Shown here: piece after piece, positions 1 to 8,001 of the stretch
Layout: each line of letters opens with the position of its first letter
Numbering within the stretch: position 1 is the stretch's first letter
From: Candidatus Ornithoclostridium faecavium
Lineage (GTDB): Bacteria > Bacillota > Clostridia > Christensenellales > UBA3700
Reading direction: 5' to 3'
DNA: 35,211 nt
Assembly: GCA_018714045.1 (NCBI GenBank)
Contig: DVNX01000115.1
Span: 1-35,211 of the forward strand
Notes under the pieces: generated by a model
Seen by the model: the letters and a program-made list of their open reading frames with translations, nothing else
Told to the model about the DNA's origin: nothing
Databases searched by the model: none
Position numbers and translations under genes: made by a program

Positions 1-30
1 GTTTACGCTTAACGACGCCTATACGGGCGT

Positions 31-222
31 CGCTCGCGTGGCGGGAGCGTTGAAAGGCTTCACATTATGCAATCGGGTACGGATAACACTGCTTAAAACT
101 GCACGCCCCCTCAGGCTATGATTTCAGTATGTGTTCAAAGCCTATGGTGTAAACAAAAAAGCTTAGCTATTTGAGACAGACAACTGTACGCGACAGCGAC
201 TACTGTTCCCGCCACGCGGGCG
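31..222. ncRNA. Candidate structured RNA or fold-back element with an 18-bp closing stem
   Basis: Bases 31-48 pair without a break with 205-222 (18 bp, two G-U pairs), closing a 157-nt interior. A second nested helix follows: 73-75 with 191-193, then after one mismatch 77-82 with 184-189. A small GCC/GGC hairpin (105-107/114-116) lies in the middle, and a separate 7-bp hairpin (13-19/26-32) precedes and partly competes with the closing stem. No reading frame explains the tract. The rod shape and size recall 6S RNA, but no diagnostic 6S feature can be assigned and no promoter or terminator fixes a strand. It may instead be the body of a fold-back mobile element, because its right end resembles the element at 28933-29176. 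The pairing is seen; the identity is inference. Confidence 0.4.
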
Positions 223-245
223 CCTCAGGGCAGGTTCGTATTATT
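220..245. repeat. Right-end sequence similar to the end of the element at 29141-29166
   Basis: These 26 bases match 29141-29166 at 21 positions without gaps, and all five differences are transitions. The second locus is the right terminal inverted repeat of a ~244-bp element. If this is a second copy, its left end would lie just before base 1 of the window, given the similar internal length. Confidence 0.45.
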
Positions 246-549
246 CTGGTCTGGTATACAAAAATGAAATTATCAATCAAAACATTTACTTCAAGACATT
301 TTAGCAAACAATCAATAGCGATCCCGAACTAAAACCGAAACGCTGTACACACTGAACGGAGTTTATGCTTTACGTTACAGCAAATACCGTTATCCGAAAA
401 ATAAACAGTCGCCGACTCGCAACAGCGAATCAGCGACTAAGATATGATATTACTTTTGTTTTCAGCAATAAAGTCTTGCTTACGCACGACATTCAGCGTT
501 TATCGAAACAGTTCACGCTTAGTCAAAACAAATACTTTACCAAAACGTT
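246..549. other. Non-coding stretch downstream of rpe, nothing recognised
   Basis: About 300 AT-rich bases lie between the fold-back structure and the rpe stop codon. No convincing gene, hairpin with a T-run or promoter was seen. In particular there is no clear terminator for the rpe operon, and thiN, which often follows rpe in Bacillota, is not here. Confidence 0.5.
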
Positions 550-1194
550 TCAGGCTTTGAGCCCTGCGATCGCGAGTGCAGGATCTTCTGCTTTAAAGAC
601 TGCGTTGCCTGCGACCATTACGTCAAGACCGCGTCTCTTCATTTCAGGCGCGTTGTCAAGGGTCACGCCGCCGTCGAGCTCAACGAGAACGCTCGTACCT
701 TTCGTCATTTCTTTAAGCTCAGAGATCTTTTCCATGACTTCAGTTATGAATTTCTGACCGCCGAAACCGGGGAAAACGCCCATAAGCATTATAAGGTCGA
801 CTTCTCCTATAAATTCCTTAGCGACCTCGCAAGGGATATCGGGATTGAGTACTATTCCCGCTTTCGCACCGGCAGCTTTAATCTTTGCGATAGTCCCGTG
901 CGGATCTTCGCTCGCTTCAGGATGGAATGTCACCAGATCCGCGCCCGCCTTTACGAAGCGTTCAACGTACCTTTCGGGCTTTACAATCATCAGATGCACG
1001 TCGAGAAACATTTTCGTGTTTCTTCTGAGTGCCTCTACCATCGGCATTCCGAACGTGATATTTGGAACGAATTCGCCGTCCATGACGTCACAATGCACCC
1101 AGTCCGCTTTCCATTTTTCAAGGTTTCTGACAGCCTCGCCCATCGCCGCGAAATCTGCGGACAATATGGACGGAGCGATAAGTATTTCAGTCAT
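550..1194 (-). CDS. rpe: Ribulose-phosphate 3-epimerase
   Basis: Interconverts ribulose 5-phosphate and xylulose 5-phosphate in the pentose phosphate pathway (cytosolic TIM barrel). The 214-residue length is normal. Visible signatures are APSILSADF (7-15), HCDVMDG with His34 and Asp36, HLMI with His67, PGFGGQ (142-147) and DGG with Asp174; these four His/Asp residues match the family's metal ligands and catalytic acids. The residue before PGFGGQ is Phe rather than the usual Asn. Last gene of the yicC-to-rpe operon: its ATG lies inside the end of rsgA (8-nt overlap), preceded by a GGGAG-type ribosome site, so translation is probably coupled. Confidence 0.95.
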   Translation of the reverse strand: MTEILIAPSILSADFAAMGEAVRNLEKWKADWVHCDVMDGEFVPNITFGMPMVEALRRNTKMFLDVHLMIVKPERYVERFVKAGADLVTFHPEASEDPHGTIAKIKAAGAKAGIVLNPDIPCEVAKEFIGEVDLIMLMGVFPGFGGQKFITEVMEKISELKEMTKGTSVLVELDGGVTLDNAPEMKRRGLDVMVAGNAVFKAEDPALAIAGLKA

Positions 1195-2074
1195 ATCTCT
1201 TCTCCCATCTGTGATTGAATTCTTCGTATAATTTAAGATATCTTTCGTATCTTTCTTTGGGTATCTCTCCCAGTTCTACAGCCTCTTTAACTCCGCAGCA
1301 TTCTTCGACGGTATGCGTACAGCCTCTGAACCTGCAATTGTCGCGGTATTTATCGAAGTCGATATAATATCCCGCAAGATACATCGGGTCGAAAAGCGGT
1401 ATCTCGAAACGGGAAAAGCCGCAGGTATCGGCGATCTTAGTGCCGTCCGTAAATTCTATTATCTCAACGTGACGCGTCGTATGTCTGCCTCTGCCGCTTT
1501 TTTCGCCTATCTCACCCGTTTCCATTACCTTGTCACCGACAAGAGCGTTGACAAGCGACGATTTCCCGACGGCAGACTGACCGGCTAAGCAGTAATATCT
1601 GCCGCTTATTATCTGCCTTAACTCCTCAACTCCTCTGCCATCTTCAGCGCACGTAAGAAGCACCGTCGTAACAGGCGCATATTCTTTTTTAACGGCTTCG
1701 TAAAGCTCATCGATGCCTTCCATATCGCATTTATTTACGCATATGACGCTGTCAATATCCTGTTGCAGACAACTTATTATCAGCTTGTCTACAAGAAGGA
1801 AATCGGGCTTGGGAAGCGGCGAAATCACTATCACGACGCCGTCTATATTACTCACGTAAGGACGGACAAGCATACTCTTTCTGGGCAGCACGCTTTTAAT
1901 AACGCATTCTGAAGACGAGACCTCTACTTCAACTTCGTCGCCGACGTAGATGTCTCCCTCTCTGAGTTTGCCGCGCGCAAAGCATTTTAAGACTCTGCCG
2001 TCGTCAGTCTTAACGACGTATTTTCCCGCGACGCCCTTTATTATTCTTCCTTGCGTTATCGTGTTTATCGCCAT
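1187..2074 (-). CDS. rsgA: Ribosome small subunit-dependent GTPase A
   Basis: GTPase that helps late maturation of the 30S subunit and checks the decoding centre. The 295 residues show an N-terminal OB-fold, then a circularly permuted G domain in the order expected: NKCD (114-117), GQSAVGKSS (165-173), the GRGRHTTRH switch, and DTCGF (216-220) where most homologues have DTPGF. A C-terminal zinc knuckle follows (Cys247, Cys252, His254, Cys260). In most Bacillota the kinase gene prkC stands directly before rsgA; here rlmN does, 53 nt away across an AT-rich gap. No good ribosome site is visible before the ATG. Confidence 0.95.
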   Translation of the reverse strand: MAINTITQGRIIKGVAGKYVVKTDDGRVLKCFARGKLREGDIYVGDEVEVEVSSSECVIKSVLPRKSMLVRPYVSNIDGVVIVISPLPKPDFLLVDKLIISCLQQDIDSVICVNKCDMEGIDELYEAVKKEYAPVTTVLLTCAEDGRGVEELRQIISGRYYCLAGQSAVGKSSLVNALVGDKVMETGEIGEKSGRGRHTTRHVEIIEFTDGTKIADTCGFSRFEIPLFDPMYLAGYYIDFDKYRDNCRFRGCTHTVEECCGVKEAVELGEIPKERYERYLKLYEEFNHRWEKRYD

Positions 2075-2127
2075 ACCGTTTTCGTTACTTTTTATTACTT
2101 ATTAATACTGAATAATAATTATTAATA

Positions 2128-3174
2128 TTATTTCTTGTTTTCGTCAATATATTTTCTTCTGAGCTGTCCGCACGCGCCCTCGATATCGGAGCCCATGCTT
2201 CTTCTGACGCTGTGGCTCACACCGTTATTATCCAGAATTTTAACGAATTTGTCAATAGCCTTTTCGTCCGACCCTATGAGACCGCGCTCTTTTACGTAAT
2301 TGAGTCTGATTATATTTACGTGACACGAAAAGCCTTTAAGCAGTCGCGACAGCTCCTTCGCACATTCTTCGGTATCGTTTTCACCGCTTATCATCGAATA
2401 TTCGAAAATCACTCTGCGACCAGTCTTTTCGAAAAAGTACTTTGCCGCGTCGATGACCTGAGCGACCGTGTATTTATTGGCTATCGGCATTATCTTCTTT
2501 CTGAGTTCGTCAAACGGCGCGTGAAGAGACACGGTAAGCACGGGTGTATATCCTGAATCCGCCAGCCTTATCATCTTTTCGCAAAGTCCGCAAGTCGAAA
2601 GAGATACGTTTCTTTTTGAAATATTAAGTCCATCTCCGAGAGAAAGCAGGTCAAGAAATTTGGTCACGTTGTCGTAGTTGTCGAGAGGCTCGCCGCTTCC
2701 CATCAGCACGACGTTGGTAACTCCGCGCTTGTCGCCGTCGGTATTAAGAGCGTTAACCACGATGACCTGAGAAAGGATCTCTCCCGCGGTCAGATCGCGA
2801 ACGAGTCCTCCGAGCGTGGAAGCGCAAAACCTGCACCCCATAGCGCAGCCGACCTGAGTGGACACGCAAAGCGTGTTGCCGTACTTATAACGCATAAGAA
2901 CGCCTTCGATAATATTTCCGTCGCCGAGAGCGTAAAGGTACTTGACCGTACCGTCTATTGCCGAAGTATAACTTTGTTCTATCTTCAAACCGAGAGCGCG
3001 CCAGCCGTCCTCTTTGAGCCGTCTTATAAGCTCTTTGGGAACGTTGCTCATCTCGTCGAGTTCTCGTCCCGACGAAATATGTCCGAATATCTGCTTAGCC
3101 CTGAACGCAGGCTGACCGTATTCTTTGAGAAGCGCCGCAAGCTCTTCGGGCGTAAGATCGCAAAGCAGTTTCAC
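2128..3174 (-). CDS. rlmN: Dual-specificity 23S rRNA/tRNA adenine C2-methyltransferase RlmN
   Basis: Radical SAM enzyme that methylates C2 of A2503 in 23S rRNA and A37 in some tRNAs. The 348-residue protein has the [4Fe-4S] motif CxxxCxxC at Cys110, Cys114 and Cys117, and a C-terminal Cys335 (ACGQL) matching the cysteine that carries the methyl group. The start is GTG, preceded by AAGGAGG; that ribosome site lies within the last codons of rsmB, and the two genes overlap by 4 nt. The downstream partners expected in related genomes, prpC and prkC, are absent. Confidence 0.95.
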   Translation of the reverse strand: MKLLCDLTPEELAALLKEYGQPAFRAKQIFGHISSGRELDEMSNVPKELIRRLKEDGWRALGLKIEQSYTSAIDGTVKYLYALGDGNIIEGVLMRYKYGNTLCVSTQVGCAMGCRFCASTLGGLVRDLTAGEILSQVIVVNALNTDGDKRGVTNVVLMGSGEPLDNYDNVTKFLDLLSLGDGLNISKRNVSLSTCGLCEKMIRLADSGYTPVLTVSLHAPFDELRKKIMPIANKYTVAQVIDAAKYFFEKTGRRVIFEYSMISGENDTEECAKELSRLLKGFSCHVNIIRLNYVKERGLIGSDEKAIDKFVKILDNNGVSHSVRRSMGSDIEGACGQLRRKYIDENKK

Positions 3175-4415
3175 GCGCGTATCCTCCTTAATTTGGCGAC
3201 GAAAAATCCGTCGGATCCTTTGTCGTCGGGAAGATAAACCTGCTGGCTTTCAAGCTTGTATTTCTTATTCGCTTTGAGAAATCTTTTGACAATCTCTTCG
3301 TTTTCTTCTTTCAGAAGCGTACAGGTCGAATATACCAGCGCGCCGCCTTCTTTGACGTATCCGGCGCCGTTTTCGAGTATTTTCGCCTGCGTCTGAGTAA
3401 GAGAAAAGATCGCGTCCTTATCCTTGAAAAGATATACGTCCGGCTTTTTCGCAGCAACGCCGAGGTTACTGCAAGGTACGTCGCACAATACGACGTCGAA
3501 CGCGCGGTCGAAAGACTTGTTCGCAACCGTTGCGTCGAGCAGCCTGACGTCGAGTTTTACGCCCATACGTCGCGCATACTGCTGTATGAGCTGAAGTCTG
3601 TGATGATATATATCGCAGCTCAGAACTTTTACGTTGTCGCCTATACCTGCGAAATAAACGCTTTTTCCGCCGGGAGCCGCACACATATCCAGTACGCTGT
3701 CGCCGTCTTTTACGTCCGCAATCTTGCAGCATCTGACAGAAGTAAGCGACTGGAACGTGATGAGTCCCGCGTCGAAAAGAGGTCTGACCGTCTGGGAGTT
3801 GCGTACGAAAAGACAATCGGGGTTTTCGTCGTCTTCTTTGAATTCTACGTTAAGAGCCTGCAATTTTTCTTTTACCGCGCCCGTATCCGTCTTTTTAAGG
3901 TTTACGCGCGCGTGTTCGAGTTCGAGAGGCTTGCAGCCGAGAAATTCACGCGTAGTTTCCGCACCGTACTGTTTTATGTATTGCCTTACTATCCAGAGCG
4001 GCACCGACGCTTCGACTGAAAGTCTCTGCGCGGGCTCAGTCGGTAAAGCAGGCTTTTTACGGCAGAACGCTTTCAGAACACCGTTTATAAAGCCGCTCGA
4101 TCCTTGTTTTCCTATTTCCTTGGTGAGTTCGACGGTATTGTTGACTGCCGCGTAATCGGGCATGCTGTCCATACCCTCTATGCAGTACATACCGATTTTA
4201 AGAAGTATTATCGCGCTGTTCTGCGGCTTTTTAGCTGTCATCTGCGCGATGAAATAATCGTAACGGACGTCGTTTCTGAGCACGCCGTAGACGAGCCGCG
4301 TTACGAAATCGCGGTTCTTAGCCTCGCCCAGCTTGTTTGTCAGCGATATTGAGCCGTAAGCCTGCTGTTTATAGACCTGCGACAGTATGTTGTAACAAAC
4401 CTTAAGATCACTCAT
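3171..4415 (-). CDS. rsmB: 16S rRNA cytosine-967 C5-methyltransferase RsmB
   Basis: Makes m5C967 in 16S rRNA using SAM. The 414 residues split into an N-terminal NusB-like RNA-binding domain (about 1-140) and a Rossmann methyltransferase domain. The latter has the SAM-binding MCAAPGGKS motif, the CDVPCS motif and the STCTLL motif, which carry the two catalytic cysteines typical of RNA m5C methyltransferases. Its ATG overlaps the end of fmt by 8 nt and its stop overlaps rlmN by 4 nt, so it sits tightly in the operon. Confidence 0.93.
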   Translation of the reverse strand: MSDLKVCYNILSQVYKQQAYGSISLTNKLGEAKNRDFVTRLVYGVLRNDVRYDYFIAQMTAKKPQNSAIILLKIGMYCIEGMDSMPDYAAVNNTVELTKEIGKQGSSGFINGVLKAFCRKKPALPTEPAQRLSVEASVPLWIVRQYIKQYGAETTREFLGCKPLELEHARVNLKKTDTGAVKEKLQALNVEFKEDDENPDCLFVRNSQTVRPLFDAGLITFQSLTSVRCCKIADVKDGDSVLDMCAAPGGKSVYFAGIGDNVKVLSCDIYHHRLQLIQQYARRMGVKLDVRLLDATVANKSFDRAFDVVLCDVPCSNLGVAAKKPDVYLFKDKDAIFSLTQTQAKILENGAGYVKEGGALVYSTCTLLKEENEEIVKRFLKANKKYKLESQQVYLPDDKGSDGFFVAKLRRIRA

Positions 4416-5352
4416 TTGTGAGCATTACTCCGTTCAAATCGGCGTGCCCGCGCATGAAATCGTCCGCAGACATACGCTTTCCGCCTTCCAGCTGTACTTC
4501 CTGCAACACGAGAAATTCGCCCCTTCCGCACGCTACGCAAAGCTTGCCGAAGAAGGTCGCCATCTCTCCGTTCATATAAAATCTTCTGTTGGACGGCTCG
4601 TCGCTTCTCAGCTTTCTCGCCTTCCATATCTTAAAAGTCTTGCCGCTTAACTTGCAGAACGCGGACGGCCACGGATTGGTGCCGCGTATAAAATTGACGA
4701 GTTCTTCCGCAGACTTCGAAAAATCCAGTTTTCCGCTGTCTTTGGTAAACATTGGATAATGAGTCGCCTCTTCTTCGCTTTGCGGCGTAAAAGTCGCTTT
4801 TCCGTCCTTTACGAGGTCAAGAGCTTCAACTATACATTCGCCGCCGACCGTCGAAAGTCTGTCGAAAAGTTCGCCCGCTGTCTCTTCAGGCAGGATCTCA
4901 ACCTCTTTCTGCAAGAGGATATCTCCCGTATCGACGCCGAGAGCGGTCTTCATCACAGTTATCCCCGTGACCTTTTCGCCGTTAATGACAGCCCACTGTA
5001 TAGGCGAAGATCCTCTGTATTTAGGCAAAAGCGAAGCGTGAACGTTGAGCACTCCGCACGGGGTCATATCGAGAAGCTTTCTGTCGAGTATCTGACCGTA
5101 CGCGCAGGTGACGGCTACGTCCGCGCAGAGAGAAGCAAGTTCCTCAGTTCCTTCAAGCCTTACCTTTTCGTACTGAAAAACTTTCAGACCGAGTTCGAGA
5201 GCTTTTTGTTTGACGGGAGAAAAAGAAATTACTCCGCGGTTTCTCGCTCTGTCGGGCTGAGTCACGACGCCGACTATTTCGTGTCCCGCGTCGTATACAG
5301 CCTGCAAGGACGGCACCGCGAAATCGGGCGTACCCATAAAGATTACTTTCAT
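4408..5352 (-). CDS. fmt: Methionyl-tRNA formyltransferase
   Basis: Transfers a formyl group from 10-formyl-tetrahydrofolate to initiator Met-tRNA. At 314 residues it is full length. The N-terminal Rossmann domain begins KVIFMGTPDFAVPSL and contains the NVHASLLPKYRG block (catalytic Asn/His, tRNA-recognition SLLPKYRG), followed by VDTGDIL with the catalytic Asp. The C-terminal tRNA-binding domain starts near residue 205. It overlaps def by 4 nt, pairing formylation with deformylation. Confidence 0.96.
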   Translation of the reverse strand: MKVIFMGTPDFAVPSLQAVYDAGHEIVGVVTQPDRARNRGVISFSPVKQKALELGLKVFQYEKVRLEGTEELASLCADVAVTCAYGQILDRKLLDMTPCGVLNVHASLLPKYRGSSPIQWAVINGEKVTGITVMKTALGVDTGDILLQKEVEILPEETAGELFDRLSTVGGECIVEALDLVKDGKATFTPQSEEEATHYPMFTKDSGKLDFSKSAEELVNFIRGTNPWPSAFCKLSGKTFKIWKARKLRSDEPSNRRFYMNGEMATFFGKLCVACGRGEFLVLQEVQLEGGKRMSADDFMRGHADLNGVMLTNE

Positions 5353-5792
5353 TCTTTCACCGCCTTGTCGTAATAAAGAATACCGTCCAGGTGATCGAAT
5401 TCGTGACAGCAGGCGCGCGCCGTAAAGCCTTCGAATTTACCCTTGAATTTATTTCCTTTTCTGTCCTGGAACACAACGGTTATCTTATAAGGACGGATGA
5501 CTTCTTCGCTTCTTCCCGGAACGCTCAGACAGCCTTCGGGTCCCTGCTGACTGCCCGACTGCGAAACGATAACGGGGTTCACGAATTCAAAATATCCGTC
5601 CTCGGTCTCAACGACCGCAACGCGCTTTAAAAGTCCGACCTGCGGACCCGCGAGACCGCAACCGTCCGCCGCGATCATCGTTTCGTGCATATCGTCAAGA
5701 AGCTTGCCCAGTTTTTCGTCGAAAACCGTGACCTCTCTGCTTTTCTTTCTGAGAACGGGATTGCCGTCTTTTACAATATCTCTGAGCGCCAT
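5349..5792 (-). CDS. def: Peptide deformylase
   Basis: Metal hydrolase that removes the N-formyl group from new proteins. All three family motifs are present: GCGLAGPQVG (44-53), EGCLS with metal ligand Cys88, and HEFDH with His130, Glu131 and His134. The ATG at 5792 is preferred over an in-frame GTG two codons upstream because GAGG stands 5 nt before it. That ribosome site overlaps the final codons of priA, 7 nt upstream. Length is 147 residues, slightly short but complete. Confidence 0.96.
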   Translation of the reverse strand: MALRDIVKDGNPVLRKKSREVTVFDEKLGKLLDDMHETMIAADGCGLAGPQVGLLKRVAVVETEDGYFEFVNPVIVSQSGSQQGPEGCLSVPGRSEEVIRPYKITVVFQDRKGNKFKGKFEGFTARACCHEFDHLDGILYYDKAVKE

Positions 5793-5799
5793 ATTCACC

Positions 5800-8001
5800 T
5801 CAACTCAAACTCTGGGGATTTATCTGCGCAAAAATGCTGACTCCCCGCGTTTTATTTTCGTCTATTATGCGGTATATCTCCCGCGTTACGTCCGCTTCGT
5901 ACTCCCTTTTTATTCTCATAAGGATCTGATAGCGGTAATTTCTCTCTATCCTCGCTACGGGCGATCTCATCGCCTGCAAAAACAGGAATTCGCGTTTGTT
6001 TTCAAGCTCGTAAGCCCTGACGTCCACGAATACGTTTTTAGCGCAGTTTCTTACAGTCTCGTCGTCCTCGCCCGTCATCAGCACGCGCAGTATCGTAGAA
6101 TAGGGCGGAAAACCCGTTACCTCGCGCGTATTGTTTTCCTTACCGAAAAACCCCAGATAGTCGTAGTTTTTCGCGAACCTGTACACGTAATGCGACGGCG
6201 AATAAGTCTGCAATATGACAAGACCTTCCTTTTCGCTCCTTCCCGCTCTGCCCGCGACCTGCGTGACAAGCTGGAAGGTACGCTCAGCGCTTCTGTAATC
6301 GCTGAAATAAAGGCTCATATCCGCGTCGAGTATGCCTACGAGGGTAACGTCTGGAAAGTCGTGACCTTTTGCTATCATCTGCGTGCCGACGAGTATCTGA
6401 GCTTCCTTTGCCTTAAAAGCGCCCAGTATGTCGAGGTAAGCAGATTTTTTTGTCGTGGTCTCGTTGTCCATGCGAAGTATCCCTACGCCGGGGAACATTT
6501 TCTTGAGCTCCTCTACCACGCGCTGAGTGCCGACCTTGCCGTATCTTATCTCCTTGCTTCCGCATTCGGGGCACTGGGTGAGCATTTTATATCTCTTGCC
6601 GCAATAGTGGCATTTAAGCATATTGTCGACGGAATGGTAAGTCAGCGTTACGTCGCAATCCTCGCATTTCGCGATATAGCCGCATTTTCTGCACATAGCG
6701 AAAGAGCTGTGACCGCGGCGGTTAATGAAAAGTATCGCCTGATTGCCGCTTTCTACCGTCTTTCTGAGTTCCGCTTCGAGCTTTCTCGAAAACACGCCGT
6801 TGTTGCCGCAAATAAGTTCGTCCGACATACTGACGATATCTATTTTGGGCATGCCGTGGCGGCTTATTCTTTCGGGAAGGCTCACCAACGCGTACTCACC
6901 GCGTTTTGCGAGAAGGAAGCTTTCTATCGACGGCGTTGCGCTGCCCAGGACAAGTTTGCCGCCGTTGTATTCCGCGCGGAATTTTGCGATATCCGCGGTG
7001 TTGTACCTGGGGTTCGATTCGCTGAAATAACTGGCATCGTGCTCTTCGTCTATAACTATGAGTCCGACGTTTTTAAGCGGAGCGAATACCGCGCTTCTCG
7101 CACCTACGACTATGCGCGCCTCGCCCGTAAGAAGCCTTTTCCATTCGTCGTATCTTTCGCCCTGACTGAGTCCGCTGTGCAGCATCGCGACTCCGCTTGA
7201 AAATCTCGCCCTGAAATTTCTCAGCATCTGCGGCGTCAGCGATATTTCGGGCACGAGCATTATCGCCGTCTTGCCCTCAGCGAGAACGCGTTCTATCGCG
7301 TTCATATATACTTCGGTCTTGCCGCTGCCCGTAACGCCGTAAAGCAGAGAGACCGTTTTTTCTCCGTTTAATATTTTATCGACCGCGCTTTGCTGAGACG
7401 GGGTAAGTCTTACCTTGTCTTCTTCGCATTTGAGCGCGTCGTAAGGTTTGCGGTAAACGGGCTTGTCCGTCTTATTCACGACGCCTTTTTCAACCAGCGC
7501 ATTGACTGTCGCGGCGCCGAACTCCTCGGTGACCACGCTGAGATACTCTCCGCCCTCTTTGAGCTTTTCAACAAGTTCAAGCTGCCGTCTCGCCCTCGCA
7601 GGGATAAGCGCCTTTCTCTCTTCGTCAGTCAGTCCGGAAGCAAGCTCTATGTATATCCTTTTGAGCTCTCTTACTCTTCCGCCTCTCATCTGACCCGGGA
7701 TAAACAGCCTCAGGCAGTCGATATAGCGAAGATAAAACTTTTCTTTCATAAAGCGCATAAGCGCAAGCATCTCTTCGCTTATGCACGAAAATTCGTCCAG
7801 TTTAGATATAACGGGCTTTAACTTAGACAAGTCGTAATCGCTTTTTTCTGCCGTATCAATGCAAAAACCCTCCAACTTTTTATTGCCGAAGGGAACTAAA
7901 ACTCTGTCGCCTTTATTGACCTCAAGCCCGTCAGGAACGACGTAATCGAATATCCTGTCGACCTCGCCGTTGCTTATATCGACTATAACTTTGCATATCA
8001 T
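5800..8001 (-). CDS. priA: Primosomal protein N' (replication restart helicase PriA)
   Basis: Superfamily 2 helicase that recognises stalled forks and reloads the replisome. The 733 residues show an N-terminal 3'-end-binding domain, Walker A GVTGSGKT (222-229), a DEEH box (318-321), SATPS motif III and eight cysteines in four CxxC pairs between 437 and 480 that bind two zinc ions. The ATG at 8001 is chosen because it forms an ATGA overlap with the coaBC stop and begins the conserved N-terminus; a longer frame upstream would run over coaBC. Confidence 0.96.
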   Translation of the reverse strand: MICKVIVDISNGEVDRIFDYVVPDGLEVNKGDRVLVPFGNKKLEGFCIDTAEKSDYDLSKLKPVISKLDEFSCISEEMLALMRFMKEKFYLRYIDCLRLFIPGQMRGGRVRELKRIYIELASGLTDEERKALIPARARRQLELVEKLKEGGEYLSVVTEEFGAATVNALVEKGVVNKTDKPVYRKPYDALKCEEDKVRLTPSQQSAVDKILNGEKTVSLLYGVTGSGKTEVYMNAIERVLAEGKTAIMLVPEISLTPQMLRNFRARFSSGVAMLHSGLSQGERYDEWKRLLTGEARIVVGARSAVFAPLKNVGLIVIDEEHDASYFSESNPRYNTADIAKFRAEYNGGKLVLGSATPSIESFLLAKRGEYALVSLPERISRHGMPKIDIVSMSDELICGNNGVFSRKLEAELRKTVESGNQAILFINRRGHSSFAMCRKCGYIAKCEDCDVTLTYHSVDNMLKCHYCGKRYKMLTQCPECGSKEIRYGKVGTQRVVEELKKMFPGVGILRMDNETTTKKSAYLDILGAFKAKEAQILVGTQMIAKGHDFPDVTLVGILDADMSLYFSDYRSAERTFQLVTQVAGRAGRSEKEGLVILQTYSPSHYVYRFAKNYDYLGFFGKENNTREVTGFPPYSTILRVLMTGEDDETVRNCAKNVFVDVRAYELENKREFLFLQAMRSPVARIERNYRYQILMRIKREYEADVTREIYRIIDENKTRGVSIFAQINPQSLS

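Noticed and set aside
1..240. tmRNA or standard 6S RNA
   Set aside because: No CCA-ending acceptor end or tag reading frame with the usual ALAA ending was seen for tmRNA. For 6S the shape fits but no specific conserved segment in the right place could be assigned, so only a structured RNA candidate is reported.
5704..7200. Long open frame on the + strand (498 codons) opposite priA
   Set aside because: It is antisense to a clear priA, has no ribosome site or recognisable domain, and such frames recur opposite several genes here (8781-10094, 20101-21444, 25400-26740), a by-product of codon bias.
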